Assembly: GCA_950097015.1 (NCBI GenBank)
Contig: CATNEN010000007.1
Span: 2,790,001 to 2,854,000, forward strand
Direction: 5' to 3'
DNA: 64,000 nt
DNA from: Macrostomum hystrix
Taxonomy: Eukaryota; Platyhelminthes; Macrostomidae
The notes beneath the pieces are model-generated. The model worked only from the letters and a program-made list of their open reading frames with translations, was not told the origin of the DNA and did not search any database. Shown piece by piece: positions 32,085-44,700 of this stretch (positions are counted from its first letter, which is position 1; each line of letters opens with the position of its first letter). Made by a program: the position numbers and the translations under genes.

Positions 32085-32512
32085 TCTTGAAGGTCTTGAT
32101 TAAGCTGTCCTTGGGTCTTGATTAAGCAGTCCTTGGGTCTTGATTAAGCAGTCCTTGGGTCTTGATTAAGCAGTCCTTGGGTCTTGATTAAGCAGTCCTT
32201 GGGTCTTGATTAAGCAGTCCTTGGGTCTTGATTAAGCAGTCCTTGGGTCTTGATTAAGCAGTCCTTGGGTCTTGATTAAGCAGTCCTTGGGTCTTGATTA
32301 AGCAGTCCTTGGGTCTTGATTAAGCAGTCCTTGGGTCTTGATTAAGCAGTCCTTGGGTCTTGATTAAGCAGTCCTTGGGTCTTGATTAAGCAGTCCTTTG
32401 GTCTTGATTAAGCAGTCCTCGGGTCTTGATTAAGCAGTCCTCGGGTCTTGATTAAGCAGTCCTCGGGTCTTGATTAAGCAGTCCTTTGGTCTTGATTAAG
32501 CAGTACTTAAGA
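32085..32512. repeat. 22-bp minisatellite
   Basis: About 19 near-identical units of GTCTTGATTAAGCAGTCCTT plus GG. The last five carry TCGGG or TTTGG variants. Confidence 0.97.
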
Positions 32513-32822
32513 ATTCTAAAAATGGAATGTGTGTTTATTCGTCGTAGAGTCTGAGCCGTCCAGCTGCAATTATGGACTACTGTCTATGGGCTAAACCTGT
32601 CTACCATATAGAAAGTCTACGTTATTAAAATTCTTTAAAGCCCCGATGCTCTGTGCTATATTTTGCCAAACTTTTAGTTTTAACTTTTAATTTCCGTATA
32701 ATCGTTCCCTACACTGGCCATCAAAACACACTATAATACTGACTAGCGAAATTCTCAGTGTTAAACTGGCTCAGAAGGGCCTCCGCCAACACCAGCGACC
32801 GCCGACCACCGCATCGGTGAAT

Positions 32823-34601
32823 ATGGAAGCAATAGGTAAATATGAAAGACTGCAAATAGAACAGCTTTGAATTATTTTTTAAATAATTTTCACCTAGTTT
32901 TGACCAGCGGTTGTAGCCTAGTGGTTAGGGCGTCGGACTGATGACTTGAAGGTCGGGGGTTCGATTCCTGACTCCACAGGAACATTTTGTGTCCTTTAGC
33001 AAGTTGACTCTGAACTGCTTCAGTTCACCAAGCTGTTAGATGGGTACCAGCATTAGCTGGGGTAATTGAGGGTGGGTGTGGCGTCTACCCCAGTCCATGG
33101 ACTGAACAGACGTACGCAGCCTTCAGATGCGCCGCGCAATGATTACAGCTCAATTCAATTATATGCAGATCAATGTCTACAATTCTTTTGACAAAAATTT
33201 CCGACACAGACGCGTTCTCAAAGCCGCGAGCGAGCAGCGGCAGTTACAACCTGAAGCCGAGGCAGCAGGGTGGAATCGAGGGACAGCGCTTCGGCTCCGC
33301 GTCGCCAGAGCCGCAGCTCTCCTCAGCCAGTTGCGCCGTTCAGCTCGATCAGAGCGCCGCAGCTCGTCAGCTGATAGCCTCCCTGAGCGGCACCGTCGAG
33401 GCAGGTTGCACCGTCCTGGAAGAGGTTCGACGACGCCTACGGCCAGTAGCTGTTCGGCCAGCCACTGCCACAGCAGCTGCAGCCTCTGTTGGCGACTTTC
33501 GCGGCTGCCTCCGGCATCGAGATTGGGACAAAGGAGAGACCACGTCCTCTTCGTCAACCGATGGCGGCCAGGCGGACAACTTCGAGAGCGTGATTCGGCT
33601 GACAAGGCAGCGGCTGCGGCCCGCGGCCGAGAGTCGACAGCCGCCAAAGGCTGAAGCTGCCGCCGCGGCTGCTACTGCGGCCGCCGCAGCCGCCGATCCC
33701 GAAGACGAAGCGGCGCTCTGGGGCTCGCCGGACTTTGCTGAACTGCTGCGTCGCCGGCTGCGCAGCCTCCGACCGGCGCAGGAGGCTCCGCCATGGATGT
33801 CTCAGCTGGCTGCAGCCGCCGGGCGTCGGATGCTGACGCCAACAGCTGTAGAGAGCCAGTTGCCGCCGCCTCTGAAACCCGGCGACACCGACACCGACTC
33901 CCAGGCCGGCTCGGAAATTGTTAGTTTCGGTCGTACTCCGTCCACAACCACTGGCGATCTTCCACAGCACGACGAGGAGGCCTTCGATGACGACAAAGGC
34001 GTTGATCTCCAACATTGCGATCGTGCCGATGGGGTCGATGTCAGTGCAAACATCGGTGCGAACTTTGGTTCCACTGAGAATCATTCAGAACATTGTAGCG
34101 AATTTGCCCCGAGGACTGGAGCTGCAGCAGTGCCCGAGATGGCTACATCGCCATCGCCGGTACGTCGGGAGCTCACGGGGCCGCCGGAGGCCAAGGATAG
34201 CGCTGAGCACAGGTGAGGCTTTAAGTTTTATCAAATAAAACTATAGAGTGCCGCAGTGAGACTGGCCGCACCTGTTTCTTCCTCACAGACCAGTCAGCGT
34301 CCAGTCGGAACACGAGACCTCAAGGGACTCGGGGCCTCAGCCGTCTTTGACGTCCCTGCCGCAGTTTGAAGTACCTCCGGCTTCGCAAAATACCGCGTCC
34401 AAGTACCTCGCAACCGTCGCGGCGGCACACTTTGAGCGCCTCGGTCTGGCCTCGGAGCGGCAGCAACAGCGGCGGCGGCTGCGGCTCCTGCAGCGACTGG
34501 GGCCTCAAAGCAAGTTGGGCCTCGTTGAAGCTGGGGGATCCGCGGCCGAGAGGCTGAGCGGCAGCTCCTCTCAGGATGATGAGGTGCCGCAGCTGAGTTG
34601 A
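32823..34601 (+). CDS. Unrecognised protein, Arg/Ala-rich, three exons
   Basis: Proposed exons: 32823-32835 (only MEAI plus one base), 33210-34212, 34289-34601. Phases 1 and 2 agree, donors are GTAAAT and GTGAGG, and acceptors are ACACAG and CTCACAG. 442 residues, stop at 34599-34601, AATAAA at 34829-34834. The alternative start ATG at 33173 would place coding sequence next to a SINE, and the phase match favours the short first exon. I recognise no domain. The protein has poly-Ala stretches, several LRRRLR-type basic segments (FAELLRRRLRSLRP; QQQRRRLRLLQRLG) that could form short helices, and an acidic middle (PQHDEEAFDDDKGVD). The N-terminal third is Ser/Gln-rich. It looks largely disordered. 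Intron 1 contains the SINE at 32910-33140; intron 2 is only 76 bp. Confidence 0.6.
32910..33140 (+). mobile_element. tRNA-derived SINE, family 2, with intact head
   Basis: The head has A-box TAGCCTAGTGG (32926-32936) and B-box GGTTCGATTCC (32958-32968), spaced as in a tRNA gene. The body contains CAGTTCACCAAGCTGTTAGA, GGGGTAATTGAGGGTGGGTG and CCAGTCCATGGACTG. It is the reference copy for the partial elements at 14645, 31928 and probably 50232. It lies in intron 1 of the unrecognised gene. Confidence 0.87.
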
Positions 34602-35079
34602 TTGAAAATGTGCTCATTGATTTTAAATGACAACTGCTTGGGCATTTATGACACGGTACCTGAGTCACCCCTCTATTTCATTTCTAATCTTCATTTGCAC
34701 TCTTTATTACCCAAACTTTCCATCCATTTTATTTACACTTAGAGGCGTTTCCCGCTTAGCTTTTTGACTAATTGAGGGATTTTATTTCTCTGTAATGAAA
34801 TGATCCAAGGGACATCCGTTTTGGCGAGAATAAAGCGTTGCAACGTACTGTGCAAATTCTCTGCTGATTTTAGGCAGCGAGTGGTGCTAAATTTGACTCG
34901 ACAATCAGTTAAAAGACAGCAGTATACGAATTGCATAATTTCGGATGCTGCTAATGATAGAGATACCTGTGAAATTCCACTCGCCACAACGTCCTAGCTG
35001 CAATGGACGCACCCAGTGTCTTGACACGCACGGACTATTGTCTGAGATAATCTCTTAGATAAGATTGTGAGATCTTAAT
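34602..35079. other. 3' UTR and spacer
   Basis: Contains the AATAAA at 34829-34834 and an isolated TGAGTCA near 34663. No exon is supported. Confidence 0.3.
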
Positions 35080-35922
35080 GTGACTCTCTGAAGGTGACTT
35101 CTTGGATTCTCTCTGAAGGTGACTTCTTGGAGCTTCTCTGGATGTGACTTCTTGGAGCCTCTCTGAAGGTGACTTCTTGGAGTCTCTCTGAAGGTGACTT
35201 CTTGGAGCCTCTCTGAAGGTGACTTCTTGGAGTCTCTCTGAATGTGACTTCTTGGAGTCTCTCTGAAGGTGACTTCTTGGAGCCTCTCTGAAGGTGACTT
35301 CTTGGAGCCTCTCTGAAGGTGACTTCTTGGAGCCTCTCTGAAGGTGACTTCTTGGAGTCTCTCTGAAGGTGACTTCTTGGAGCCTCTCTGAAGGTGACTT
35401 CTTGGAGTCTCTCTAAAGGTGACTTCTTGGAGTCTCTCTGAAGGTGACTTCTTGGAGCCTCTCTGAAGGTGACTTCTTGGAGTCTCTCTGAAGGTGACTT
35501 CTTGGAGCCTCTCTGAAGGTGACTTCTTGGAGTCTCTCTGAAGGTGACTTCTTGGAGCCTCTCTGAAGGTGACTTCTTGGAGCTTCTCTGAAGGTGACTT
35601 CTTGGAGCCTCTCTGAAGGTGACTTCTTGGAGTCTCTCTGAAGGTGACTTCTTGGAGTCTCTCTGAAGGTGACTTCTTGGAGCCTCTCTGAAGGTGACTT
35701 CTTGGAGCTTCTCTGAAGGTGACTTCTTGGAGCCTCTCTGAAGGTGACTTCTTGGAGCTTCTCTGAAGGTGACTTCTTGGAGCCTCTCTGAAGGTGACTT
35801 CTTGGAGTCTCTCTGAAGGTGACTTCTTGGAGCCTCTCTGAATGTGACTTCTTGGAGCCTCTCTGAAGGTGACTTCTTGGAGCCTCTCTGAAGGTGACTT
35901 CTTGGAGCCTCTCTGAAGGCAG
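35080..35922. repeat. 25-bp minisatellite
   Basis: About 33 units of TCTCTGAAGGTGACTTCTTG plus GAGCC, with GAGTC and GAGCT variants in the last position. Minus-strand frames (Glu-Ala-Pro-Arg-Ser-His repeats) arise from the period and are not genes. Confidence 0.97.
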
Positions 35923-36268
35923 CCTTTTGTCGTCAAATGAATAAGCATAAGAAGAGTGCACAGTCCTGCCCTGGCCTTGTGTTGATAGCGGTGTGAAGGA
36001 TTCAGTACCTTAGCTGTTTTGAAATTTTCCCGCCGAAAAATAGTAACTTGTCACGATATGTTCCTCATTTATTCGCCTTTTTTGTTGATTTTATGAATTA
36101 GATCGCTTATAGTACTTAAAGTAGAACGGCCTGTATCGAAAACGAAGTAACGAAGAAAAATGCTCCCATTGTTAAATGAGCTTCTGATGTAATTTTTTAA
36201 TTAATAAATACAAAAAATATTAATGTTTTGATAATACTCGTAATTGCACAATACAAACAGTCAGTCAG
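35923..36268. other. Spacer 3' of the small minus-strand gene
   Basis: A minus-strand AATAAA (plus-strand TTTATT, 36068-36073) lies about 200 bp beyond the stop of the 36269-36910 gene. Nothing else is seen. Confidence 0.35.
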
Positions 36269-36910
36269 TCAGTTCCGGACAACTCCCACAATGTTGGCAT
36301 AGACCACGTCAGCAGCAGGACCAGAACTTCTGTCGCCGCGCAAAACCAGAGTCGCCGAAGCGGCGCAGCCATCGACAGTGCCAGGAGCAGCAGCGGAGCG
36401 ACTTGCCGACGACGGCTCACTCAGGGCCTCCTTGTCGATGTCTGCGTACACGGTGGCTCTTTGACCGCTGCCGCCTCCACCGGCGCCACTGCCACCTTCA
36501 ACACGGCCTCGAACAGCCTCCGTACGATCACCTTCTGCAGCGTCATCCTCGACTGGAGCAGCCGACGCCGCCGCGGACCTTCTCTGGCGCAGGAAGTTGT
36601 TGAGCTGAGTTTGAGCTCGCTCCCACTCACGAATGTCCTCGGCGAATGCGGCGCTGCCGGAGTAGTTCACCGAGCTCCCGCCAGAGACTGGGGCCTGCGG
36701 TAGTCGGGGTGTTATGCAGAAAGGCAAGATGTTATGCAGGAAGACAAGATGTTATGCAGAAATGCATGTTACGCAGATAGCAAAGATGTTATTTCAACAA
36801 CTATCGTGTTAGACAAAAAACTTCTACTATCAAAAGCTAGAAACCGGCAGCAAACTTACCGCATCACCTGGTCGCTTTTTGGGTGTTATGGAGCGAAAGC
36901 AGCAGAACAT
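36269..36910 (-). CDS. Small protein with ITSM/ITIM-like tyrosine motifs, two exons
   Basis: Exon 1 36910-36860 (17 codons, MFCCFRSITPKKRPGDA), intron 36859-36695 (donor GTAAGT, acceptor CCGCAG, phase 0), exon 2 36694-36269. 158 residues. No family is recognised. The start MFCCF followed by a basic stretch resembles the palmitoylated N-terminus of membrane-attached adaptors. A short amphipathic region (FAEDIREWERAQTQLNNFLRQRR) is followed by a Gly/Ala-rich linker. Two tyrosine motifs come next: TVYADI, which fits the ITSM pattern TxYxxV/I, and near the C-terminus VVYANI, which fits the ITIM pattern. If real, phosphorylated forms could recruit SH2 proteins. The function is inference from short motifs only. 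Confidence 0.55.
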
Positions 36911-37535
36911 GTTTTATTGTTAATCGTCACAATTGCACTTTTTAATTAGTTGACATAAATATAAAAATATTCGCTGCAATCGTCACTCGAAACGATGCAA
37001 TCGGAATGCCTGCTATATAGATACAATGAGAATAATATCTGGGGCTAATGTGAGGTTGTGAAACAATTTATCGCATTGTAAACATTTTCAGAATGTGCTT
37101 AGGACTAAGTAGAGACTGTTATTGCTGCAGCCCAATGTAACATTTTAGCCGAGATATTTGTACATTTGCTTAGATATACTTGAGACACTAGCGATCCATT
37201 GCAAAGGACGGAAATTCTAATTGAACTTACTTGTTTCACTGTACCTGTTTGCCTGGCCTGTGCGTACAACGCTAAGCGATAGGCAATTTGGAGAAGTCAG
37301 AAATGCAATTTGTTCGGCCAGGCTGTAGAAACCAGAGCTAATTAAAATATTCCTAATACGAATTTTAACCTGTGGTAGAGCCGTTTAAAGTAAAACTGTT
37401 CTGAAATGTATCTTTCATGCCTATTTAGCCTTGTTCTGCATTTGCACTGCCTGGATAGACTGCCAGAAAAACTGAATCCGCGCTTAAACACCCAATTGAA
37501 CATGTGGAACAGCTTAGCCGAAATGGTTGAGCATT
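36911..37535. other. AT-rich spacer
   Basis: No exon, array or known element seen. It would contain the promoter of the small minus-strand gene. Confidence 0.3.
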
Positions 37536-37537
37536 GG

Positions 37538-38152
37538 GTAGATGGATGGGTGAGTGGGTGAATGGATGGGTGAGTGGATGAATGGATGGGTGAGTGGGTG
37601 AATGGATGGGTGAGTGGGTGAATGGATGGGTGAGTGGGTAAATGGATGGGTGAGTGGGTGAATGGATGGGTGAGTGGATGAATGGATGGGTGAGTGGGTG
37701 AATGGATGGGTGAGTGGGTGAATGGATTGGTGAGTGGGTTAATGGATGGGTGAGTGGGTGAATGGATTGGTGAGTGGGTGAATGGGTGAGTAAGTTGGTG
37801 AATCGATGGAAGAGTGGGTGAATGGATGAGTGAGTTGGTGAATGGATGGAAGAGATGGTGAATGGATGGGTGAGTGGGTAAATGGATGGGTGAGAGGGTG
37901 AATGGATGAGTGAGTTGGTGAATGGATGGAAGAGTGGGTGAGTGGGTGAATGGATGGGTGAGTGGGTGAATGGATGGGTGAGAGGGTGAATGGATGAGTG
38001 AGTTGGTGAATGGATGGAAGAGTGGGTGAGTGGGTGAATGGATGGGTGAGTGAGTGGGTAAATGGATGGGTAAGTGGGTGAATGGATGCGTGAGTGGGTG
38101 AATGGATGGGTGAGAGGGTGAATGGATGAGTGAGTGGGTGAATAGATGAGCA
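37538..38152. repeat. 20-bp minisatellite
   Basis: About 30 units of GGGTGAATGGATGGGTGAGT with variants (GGAAGAG, GAGTTGG) and some 8-12-bp slips. Minus-strand frames rich in HPSIHPLTHPF are artefacts. Confidence 0.96.
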
Positions 38153-38768
38153 GGCATGTGAATTCATGGTTGTTTGAGGAAGTCAACTGGGTGCTGAGAA
38201 AAGTATTTTAAGAAAAACAGTTGACCATAGTTCTGTAATCAAATTGTCCTCAATTTTCAAACAGACCGGAGATAAAAATTAAACCGGTACAAAGGCTGAA
38301 ACCGCACAAAGAGATGTCAATTAATTTATTTCTCAAATAGTTTCTCTTGCATTGAACAACTTGGCAACCAATCACCAGTCTAATTTAAACTGGAAAAATC
38401 TTAAGATTTATATTACTGTCAAGAGTTTGGTCTAAGTAGTATATAGAATAGCCACAACTAAAGCGAGCGAATAAATATAGGTAAATACTATTTTAATTCT
38501 TAGGGATTTGGGAAATTTGTGGGTAGAAAAATCTGAACAGAAGGAAAAATTCACCGTAAAATGGCTTGAAAATTTGCCAGATAAAGAAAATATGAAACTG
38601 GTAGGCGCTGAAGCTTATTACTAATAGTAGGAATGAAGCCTAGTAAAGGTCTAGAATAATCTTACTAATGTAGTTTAAATATTGTTTTTTGCTAAACTAA
38701 TCGAGATAAAAAACACGATTTGAAAATTTGAATTCTTTGTCTTCAAGGTTAATTAAGAAATTCATTAT
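38153..38768 (-). other. Transketolase 3' UTR and spacer
   Basis: AT-rich. A minus-strand AATAAA (plus TTTATT) is at 38325-38330, about 440 bp after the transketolase stop. Confidence 0.4.
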
Positions 38769-41700
38769 TTAAGCCTTCAGAATTTCTAGAGCAGCCTTCA
38801 CAATGGCATCCGAGTCGATGTTGAACATTGCCAGCAGCTCCTGCGGCTTGCCACTGCGCGGCACAGCGTTCACCGCCAGGCGACGCACCGGCACACCTGG
38901 TAGGGCGGCGGCTACAGCTTCGCCAAGGCCGCCTTCGGGATAATGGTCCTCGACTGTGAGCACCCGATTGGCTGTGGCGTTGGCGCAGGAGCGCAACAGC
39001 TCGGCGTCGATTGGTTTCAGAGTGAACGGATCAACAATCCTGGCCGAGATGCCGTGCTGATTGGCCAGCTTGTCGGCTGCGGCGAGGGCCTCCGTCAGGG
39101 TCACACCGGCGCCAACGATGGTGATCTGCGGTGGGGGACGGACGGCAGCCATTGATATCCCGCTTTGTTTCTCTGACATCCTAGTAAATCTCTGACACCC
39201 TTAGTAAATCTCTGACTCCCTTAGTAAATCTCTGACACCCTTAGTAAATCTCTGACACCCTTAGTAAATCTCTGACTCCCTTAGTAAATCTCTGACACCC
39301 TTAGTAAATCTCTTACACCCTTAGTAAATGTCTGACTCCCTTAGTAAATCTCTGACTCCCTTAGTAAATCTCTGACACCCTTAGTAAATCTCTTACACCC
39401 TTAGTAAATGTCTGACTCCCTTAGTAAATCTCTGACACCCTCAGTAAATCTCTGACTCCCTTAGTAAATCTCTGACACCCTTAGTAAATCTCTTACACCC
39501 TTAGTAAATGTCTGACTCCCTTAGTAAATCTCTGACTCCCTTAGTAAATCTCTGACACCCTTAGTAAATGTCTGACACCCTTAGTAAATCTCTGACACCC
39601 TTAGTAAATCTCTGACTACCTTAGTAAATCTCTGACACCCTTAGTAAATCTCTGACACCCTTAGTAAATCTCTGACACCCTTAGTAAATGTCTGACACCC
39701 TTAGTAAATCTCTGACACCCTTAGTAAATCTCTGACTCCCTTAGTAAATCTCTGACACCCTTAGTAAATGTCTGACACCCTTAGTAAATCTCTGACACCC
39801 TTAGTAAATCTCTGACACCCTTAGTAAATCTCTGACTCCCTTAGTAAATCTCTGACACCCTTAGTAAATCTCTGACACCCTTAGTAAATGTCTGACACCC
39901 TTAGTAAATCTCTGACACGATTAACAAATATATGACAACTTTAATAATTTTTTTACACCTTAAATAATCTGACACCCATAAATAATCGTTGACATCCACA
40001 ATAAATCTTCGACAGTCTTAATACCTCTGACAGCCATTAAAATATGACACTCTTAAAATATACTTGACACCCCTGATAATCCGTGACACTTAATTCCAGT
40101 CTCACCTTATCAGCATCCGACTGGCGCACAATGTGCCCTTTGCCAACTTGAAAAGCGGTCTCATCGCCATAGAGAATGGCCTGATTTGGTCGCGAGGTGC
40201 GAATGAAACAGATGCCGCGGGTGTTGGCGGCCAGTTCAACGGCCCGCTCGGCGCTGACAGCGTCAGACGGATAGAAGACGGTGGAGCCGGGCAGGGCTCG
40301 AAACATGGCCAGATCTTCCAGTGCCATCTGGCTGGGGCCGTCCTCGCCGATGCTGATGCCAGCGTGGCTGCCAACGAAATTGGCGTCAGTCTGGCTGATG
40401 GCCGCCATGCGCAGCTGGTCGAAGGTGCGAGTCAGGAAGGCGGCGAATGTCGACGCGAAGACAATGTGACGCCGGCGACAGGCGATGCCGACGGCTACGC
40501 CGACCATGTTCTGCTCGGCGATGTAGCACTCGACGAATCTCTGGGGGAATTTCTGCAAGAGAAATGAGGGCGACTTTGTTGGAAACATCTGCGAGTAGCC
40601 TAATCGAATTAAAATACTGGATTGCAAGTCGCGCCTCAGTCAGAGAAACAGTCATAGAGAGAGACTCAGTCATAGAGAAACAGTCATTGAGAATCAGTCA
40701 TAGAGAATCAGTCATAGGGAATCAGTCATAGGGAATCAGTCATAGAGACTCAGTCATAGAGAATCAGTCATAGAGAATCAGTCATAGAGAATCAGTCATA
40801 GAGAATCAGTCATAGAGAATCAGTCATAGAGAAACAGTCAAAGAGACTCAGTCATAGAGACTCAGTCATAGAGACTCAGTCATAGAGACTCAGTCATAGA
40901 GAATCAGTCATAGAGAATCAGTCATAGAGAAACAGTCAAAGAGACTCAGTCAAAGAGACTCAGTCATAGAGACTCAGTCATAGAGACTCAGTCATAGAGA
41001 ATCAGTCATAGAGAATCAGTCATTGAGACTCAGTCATAGAGAATCAGTCATTGAGAATCAGTCATAGAGAATCAGTCATTGAGAATCAGTCATAGAGAAT
41101 CAGTCATAGAGAATCAGTCATAGAGAATCAATCATAGAAAATCAGTCATAGAAAAACAGTCATGTTACAGTGGAGCGACATCCAAATGTTACAGCGGAGT
41201 GACATCCAAATGTTACAGCGGAGTGACATCCAAATGTTACAGCAAATGACAGAACTTCAACAAATGACAGAACTCTAGCTCACCTGAGCAAACTTCAAGC
41301 TGAAGGTGGAATTCTTTGTATCGCCGTCCAGAGCTACAATCCGCTGATTGGCCTCGCCCAGTTTGACCAGCGCGTTGCCATAGGCCAGCCGCGTGGCCAC
41401 CTGCTCGGTCGAAGCATAGCCGGGCGGTCGAGACAGGCGAACAGGCGAGTCGACGCTGTCGCCATCGAGCGGAGCGGGCGCCGGTTCCGCCGGCAAGGTC
41501 GGGCAGAGTCCCGGAGCCGGGCCGGACAGAACGTCGCGAATGTTGACCAGAGCGGAATTAGATTTATCGCCTAGCGGCTTGCCGTGAAAGTCCAGCTGGT
41601 CCTCCACACCGACGAAGCCTTTGCCCTGTTGTGGGTTTCAGCGAGACACGAACATTGAGGCTTTGACACTACTATGAGCGATGGTCATAGTTCTGAATAA

Positions 41701-44700
41701 GGAGCTTGTGATCTTGCAATCTTGCGATGGTCATAATTCTGAATAAGGAGGTTGTGATCTTGCAATACTATGAGTGATGGTCATAGTTCTGAATAAGGAG
41801 TTTGTGATCTTGCAATACTATGAGTGATGGTCATAGTTCTGAATAAGGAGTTTGTGATCTAACAATACTATGAGCGATGGTCATAGTTCTGAATAAGGAG
41901 TTTGTGATCTTGCAATACTATGAGCGATGGTCATAGTTCTGAATAAGGAGCTTGTGATCTTGCAATACTATGAGCGATGGTCATAGTTCTGAATAAGGAG
42001 CTTGTGATCTAACAATACTATGAGTGATGGTCATAGTTCTGAATAAGGAGCTTGTGATCTAACAATACTATGAGCGATGGTCATAGTTCTGAATAAGGAG
42101 CTTGTGATCTTGCAATACTATGAGCGATGGTCATAATTCTGAATAAGGAGGTTGTGATCTTGCAATACTATGAGTGATGGTCATAGTTCTGAATAAGGAG
42201 TTTGTGATCTTGCAATACTATGAGTGATGGTCATAGTTCTGAATAAGGAGTTTGTGATCTAACAATACTATGAGCGATGGTCATAGTTCTGAATAAGGAG
42301 TTTGTGATCTTGCAATACTATGAGCGATGGTCATAGTTCTGAATAAGGAGCTTGTGATCTTGCAATACTATGAGCGATGGTCATAGTTCTGAATAAGGAG
42401 CTTGTGATCTAACAATACTATGAGTGATGGTCATAGTTCTGAATAAGGAGCTTGTGATCTAACAATACTATGAGCGATGGTCATAGTTCTGAATAAGGAG
42501 CTTGTGATCTAACAATACTATGAGTGATGGTCATAGTTCTGAATAAGGAGCTTGTGATCTTGCAATACTATGAGTGATGGTCATAGTTCTGAATAAGGAG
42601 TTTGTGATCTAACAATACTATGAGCGATGGTCATAGTTCTGAATAAGGAGTTTGTGATCTTGCAATACTATGAGTGATGGTCATAGTTCTGAATAAGGAG
42701 TTTGTGATCTTGCAATACTATGAGTGATGGTCATAGTTCTGAATAAGGAGCTTGTGATCTAACAATACTATGAGCGATGGTCATAGTTCTGAATAAGGAG
42801 CTTGTGATCTAACAATACTATGAGTGATGGTCATAGTTCTGAATAAGGAGCTTGTGATCTTGCAATACTATGAGTGATGGTCATAGTTCTGAATAAGGAG
42901 CTTGTGATCTAACAATACTATGAGTGATGGTCATAGTTCTGAATAAGGAGTTTGTGATCTTGCAATACTATGAGCGATGGTCATAGTTCTGAATAAGGAG
43001 CTTGTGATCTTGCAATACTATGAGCGATGGTCATAGTTCTGAATAAGGAGCTTGTGATCTAACAATACTATGAGTGATGGTCATAGTTCTGAATAAGGAG
43101 CTTGTGATCTAACAATACTATGAGCGATGGTCATAGTTCTGAATAAGGAGCTTGTGATCTTGCAATACTATGAGCGATGGTCATAATTCTGAATAAGGAG
43201 GTTGTGATCTTGCAATACTATGAGTGATGGTCATAGTTCTGAATAAGGAGTTTGTGATCTTGCAATACTATGAGTGATGGTCATAGTTCTGAATAAGGAG
43301 TTTGTGATCTAACAATACTATGAGCGATGGTCATAGTTCTGAATAAGGAGTTTGTGATCTTGCAATACTATGAGCGATGGTCATAGTTCTGAATAAGGAG
43401 CTTGTGATCTTGCAATACTATGAGCGATGGTCATAGTTCTGAATAAGGAGCTTGTGATCTAACAATACTATGAGTGATGGTCATAGTTCTGAATAAGGAG
43501 CTTGTGATCTAACAATACTATGAGCGATGGTCATAGTTCTGAATAAGGAGCTTGTGATCTAACAATACTATGAGTGATGGTCATAGTTCTGAATAAGGAG
43601 CTTGTGATCTTGCAATACTATGAGTGATGGTCATAGTTCTGAATAAGGAGTTTGTGATCTAACAATACTATGAGCGATGGTCATAGTTCTGAATAAGGAG
43701 TTTGTGATCTTGCAATACTATGAGTGATGGTCATAGTTCTGAATAAGGAGTTTGTGATCTTGCAATACTATGAGTGATGGTCATAGTTCTGAATAAGGAG
43801 CTTGTGATCTAACAATACTATGAGCGATGGTCATAGTTCTGAATAAGGAGCTTGTGATCTAACAATACTATGAGTGATGGTCATAGTTCTGAATAAGGAG
43901 CTTGTGATCTTGCAATACTATGAGTGATGGTCATAGTTCTGAATAAGGAGCTTGTGATCTAACAATACTATGAGCGATGGTCATAGTTCTGAATAAGGAG
44001 TTTGTGATCTTGCAATACTATGAGTGATGGTCATAGTTCTGAATAAGGAGCTTGTGATCTTGCAATACTATGAGTGATGGTCATAGTTCTGAATAAGGAG
44101 TTTGTGATCTTGCAATACTATGAGCGATGGTCATAGTTCTGAATAAGGAGCTTGTGATCTAACAATACTATGAGCGATGGTCATAGTTCTGAATAAGGAG
44201 TTTGTGATCTTGCAATACTATGAGTGATGGTCATAGTTCTGAATAAGGAGTTTGTGATCTTGCAATACTATGAGTGATGGTCATAGTTCTGAATAAGGAG
44301 CTTGTGATCCTGCAATACTATGAGCGATGGTCATAATTCTGAATAAGGAGGTTGTGATCTGGCAATACTTAAATATGTTAACAGTAGAACTACCAAGGGA
44401 GGTTTCCCCCTGACCATTTTTTGTGCTGCACCCGAACGGAGCAACGCAAGCACACGAAACTCAAGAACACGGGCCAACTTTTTGTTGCGCATCTTCTGAA
44501 ACAAGAATCGAGTCACCAGCTCTTCACTGGGAATATCTCGATCAGAGCTAATCGAGATATTAAATGGTTCAAACACGAATTAGCACTGCGCCTCAGTGCG
44601 GCCTTGCCAGGCCTTTAAAATTGATTAGCATGTCACCCGAATGTGCCTGCATCATCTCCGTATGGCTTGGTAGTCCTACTGTTAACAAGCGTTTGTTAGG

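Noticed and set aside
32920-32990. A genuine tRNA gene
   Set aside because: A- and B-boxes are present, but the acceptor stem does not pair and the sequence continues into the SINE body found elsewhere in the window.
35055-38186. Minus-strand repeat frames (EAPRSHLQR and HPSIHPLTHPF types)
   Set aside because: Direct products of the 25-bp and 20-bp arrays.
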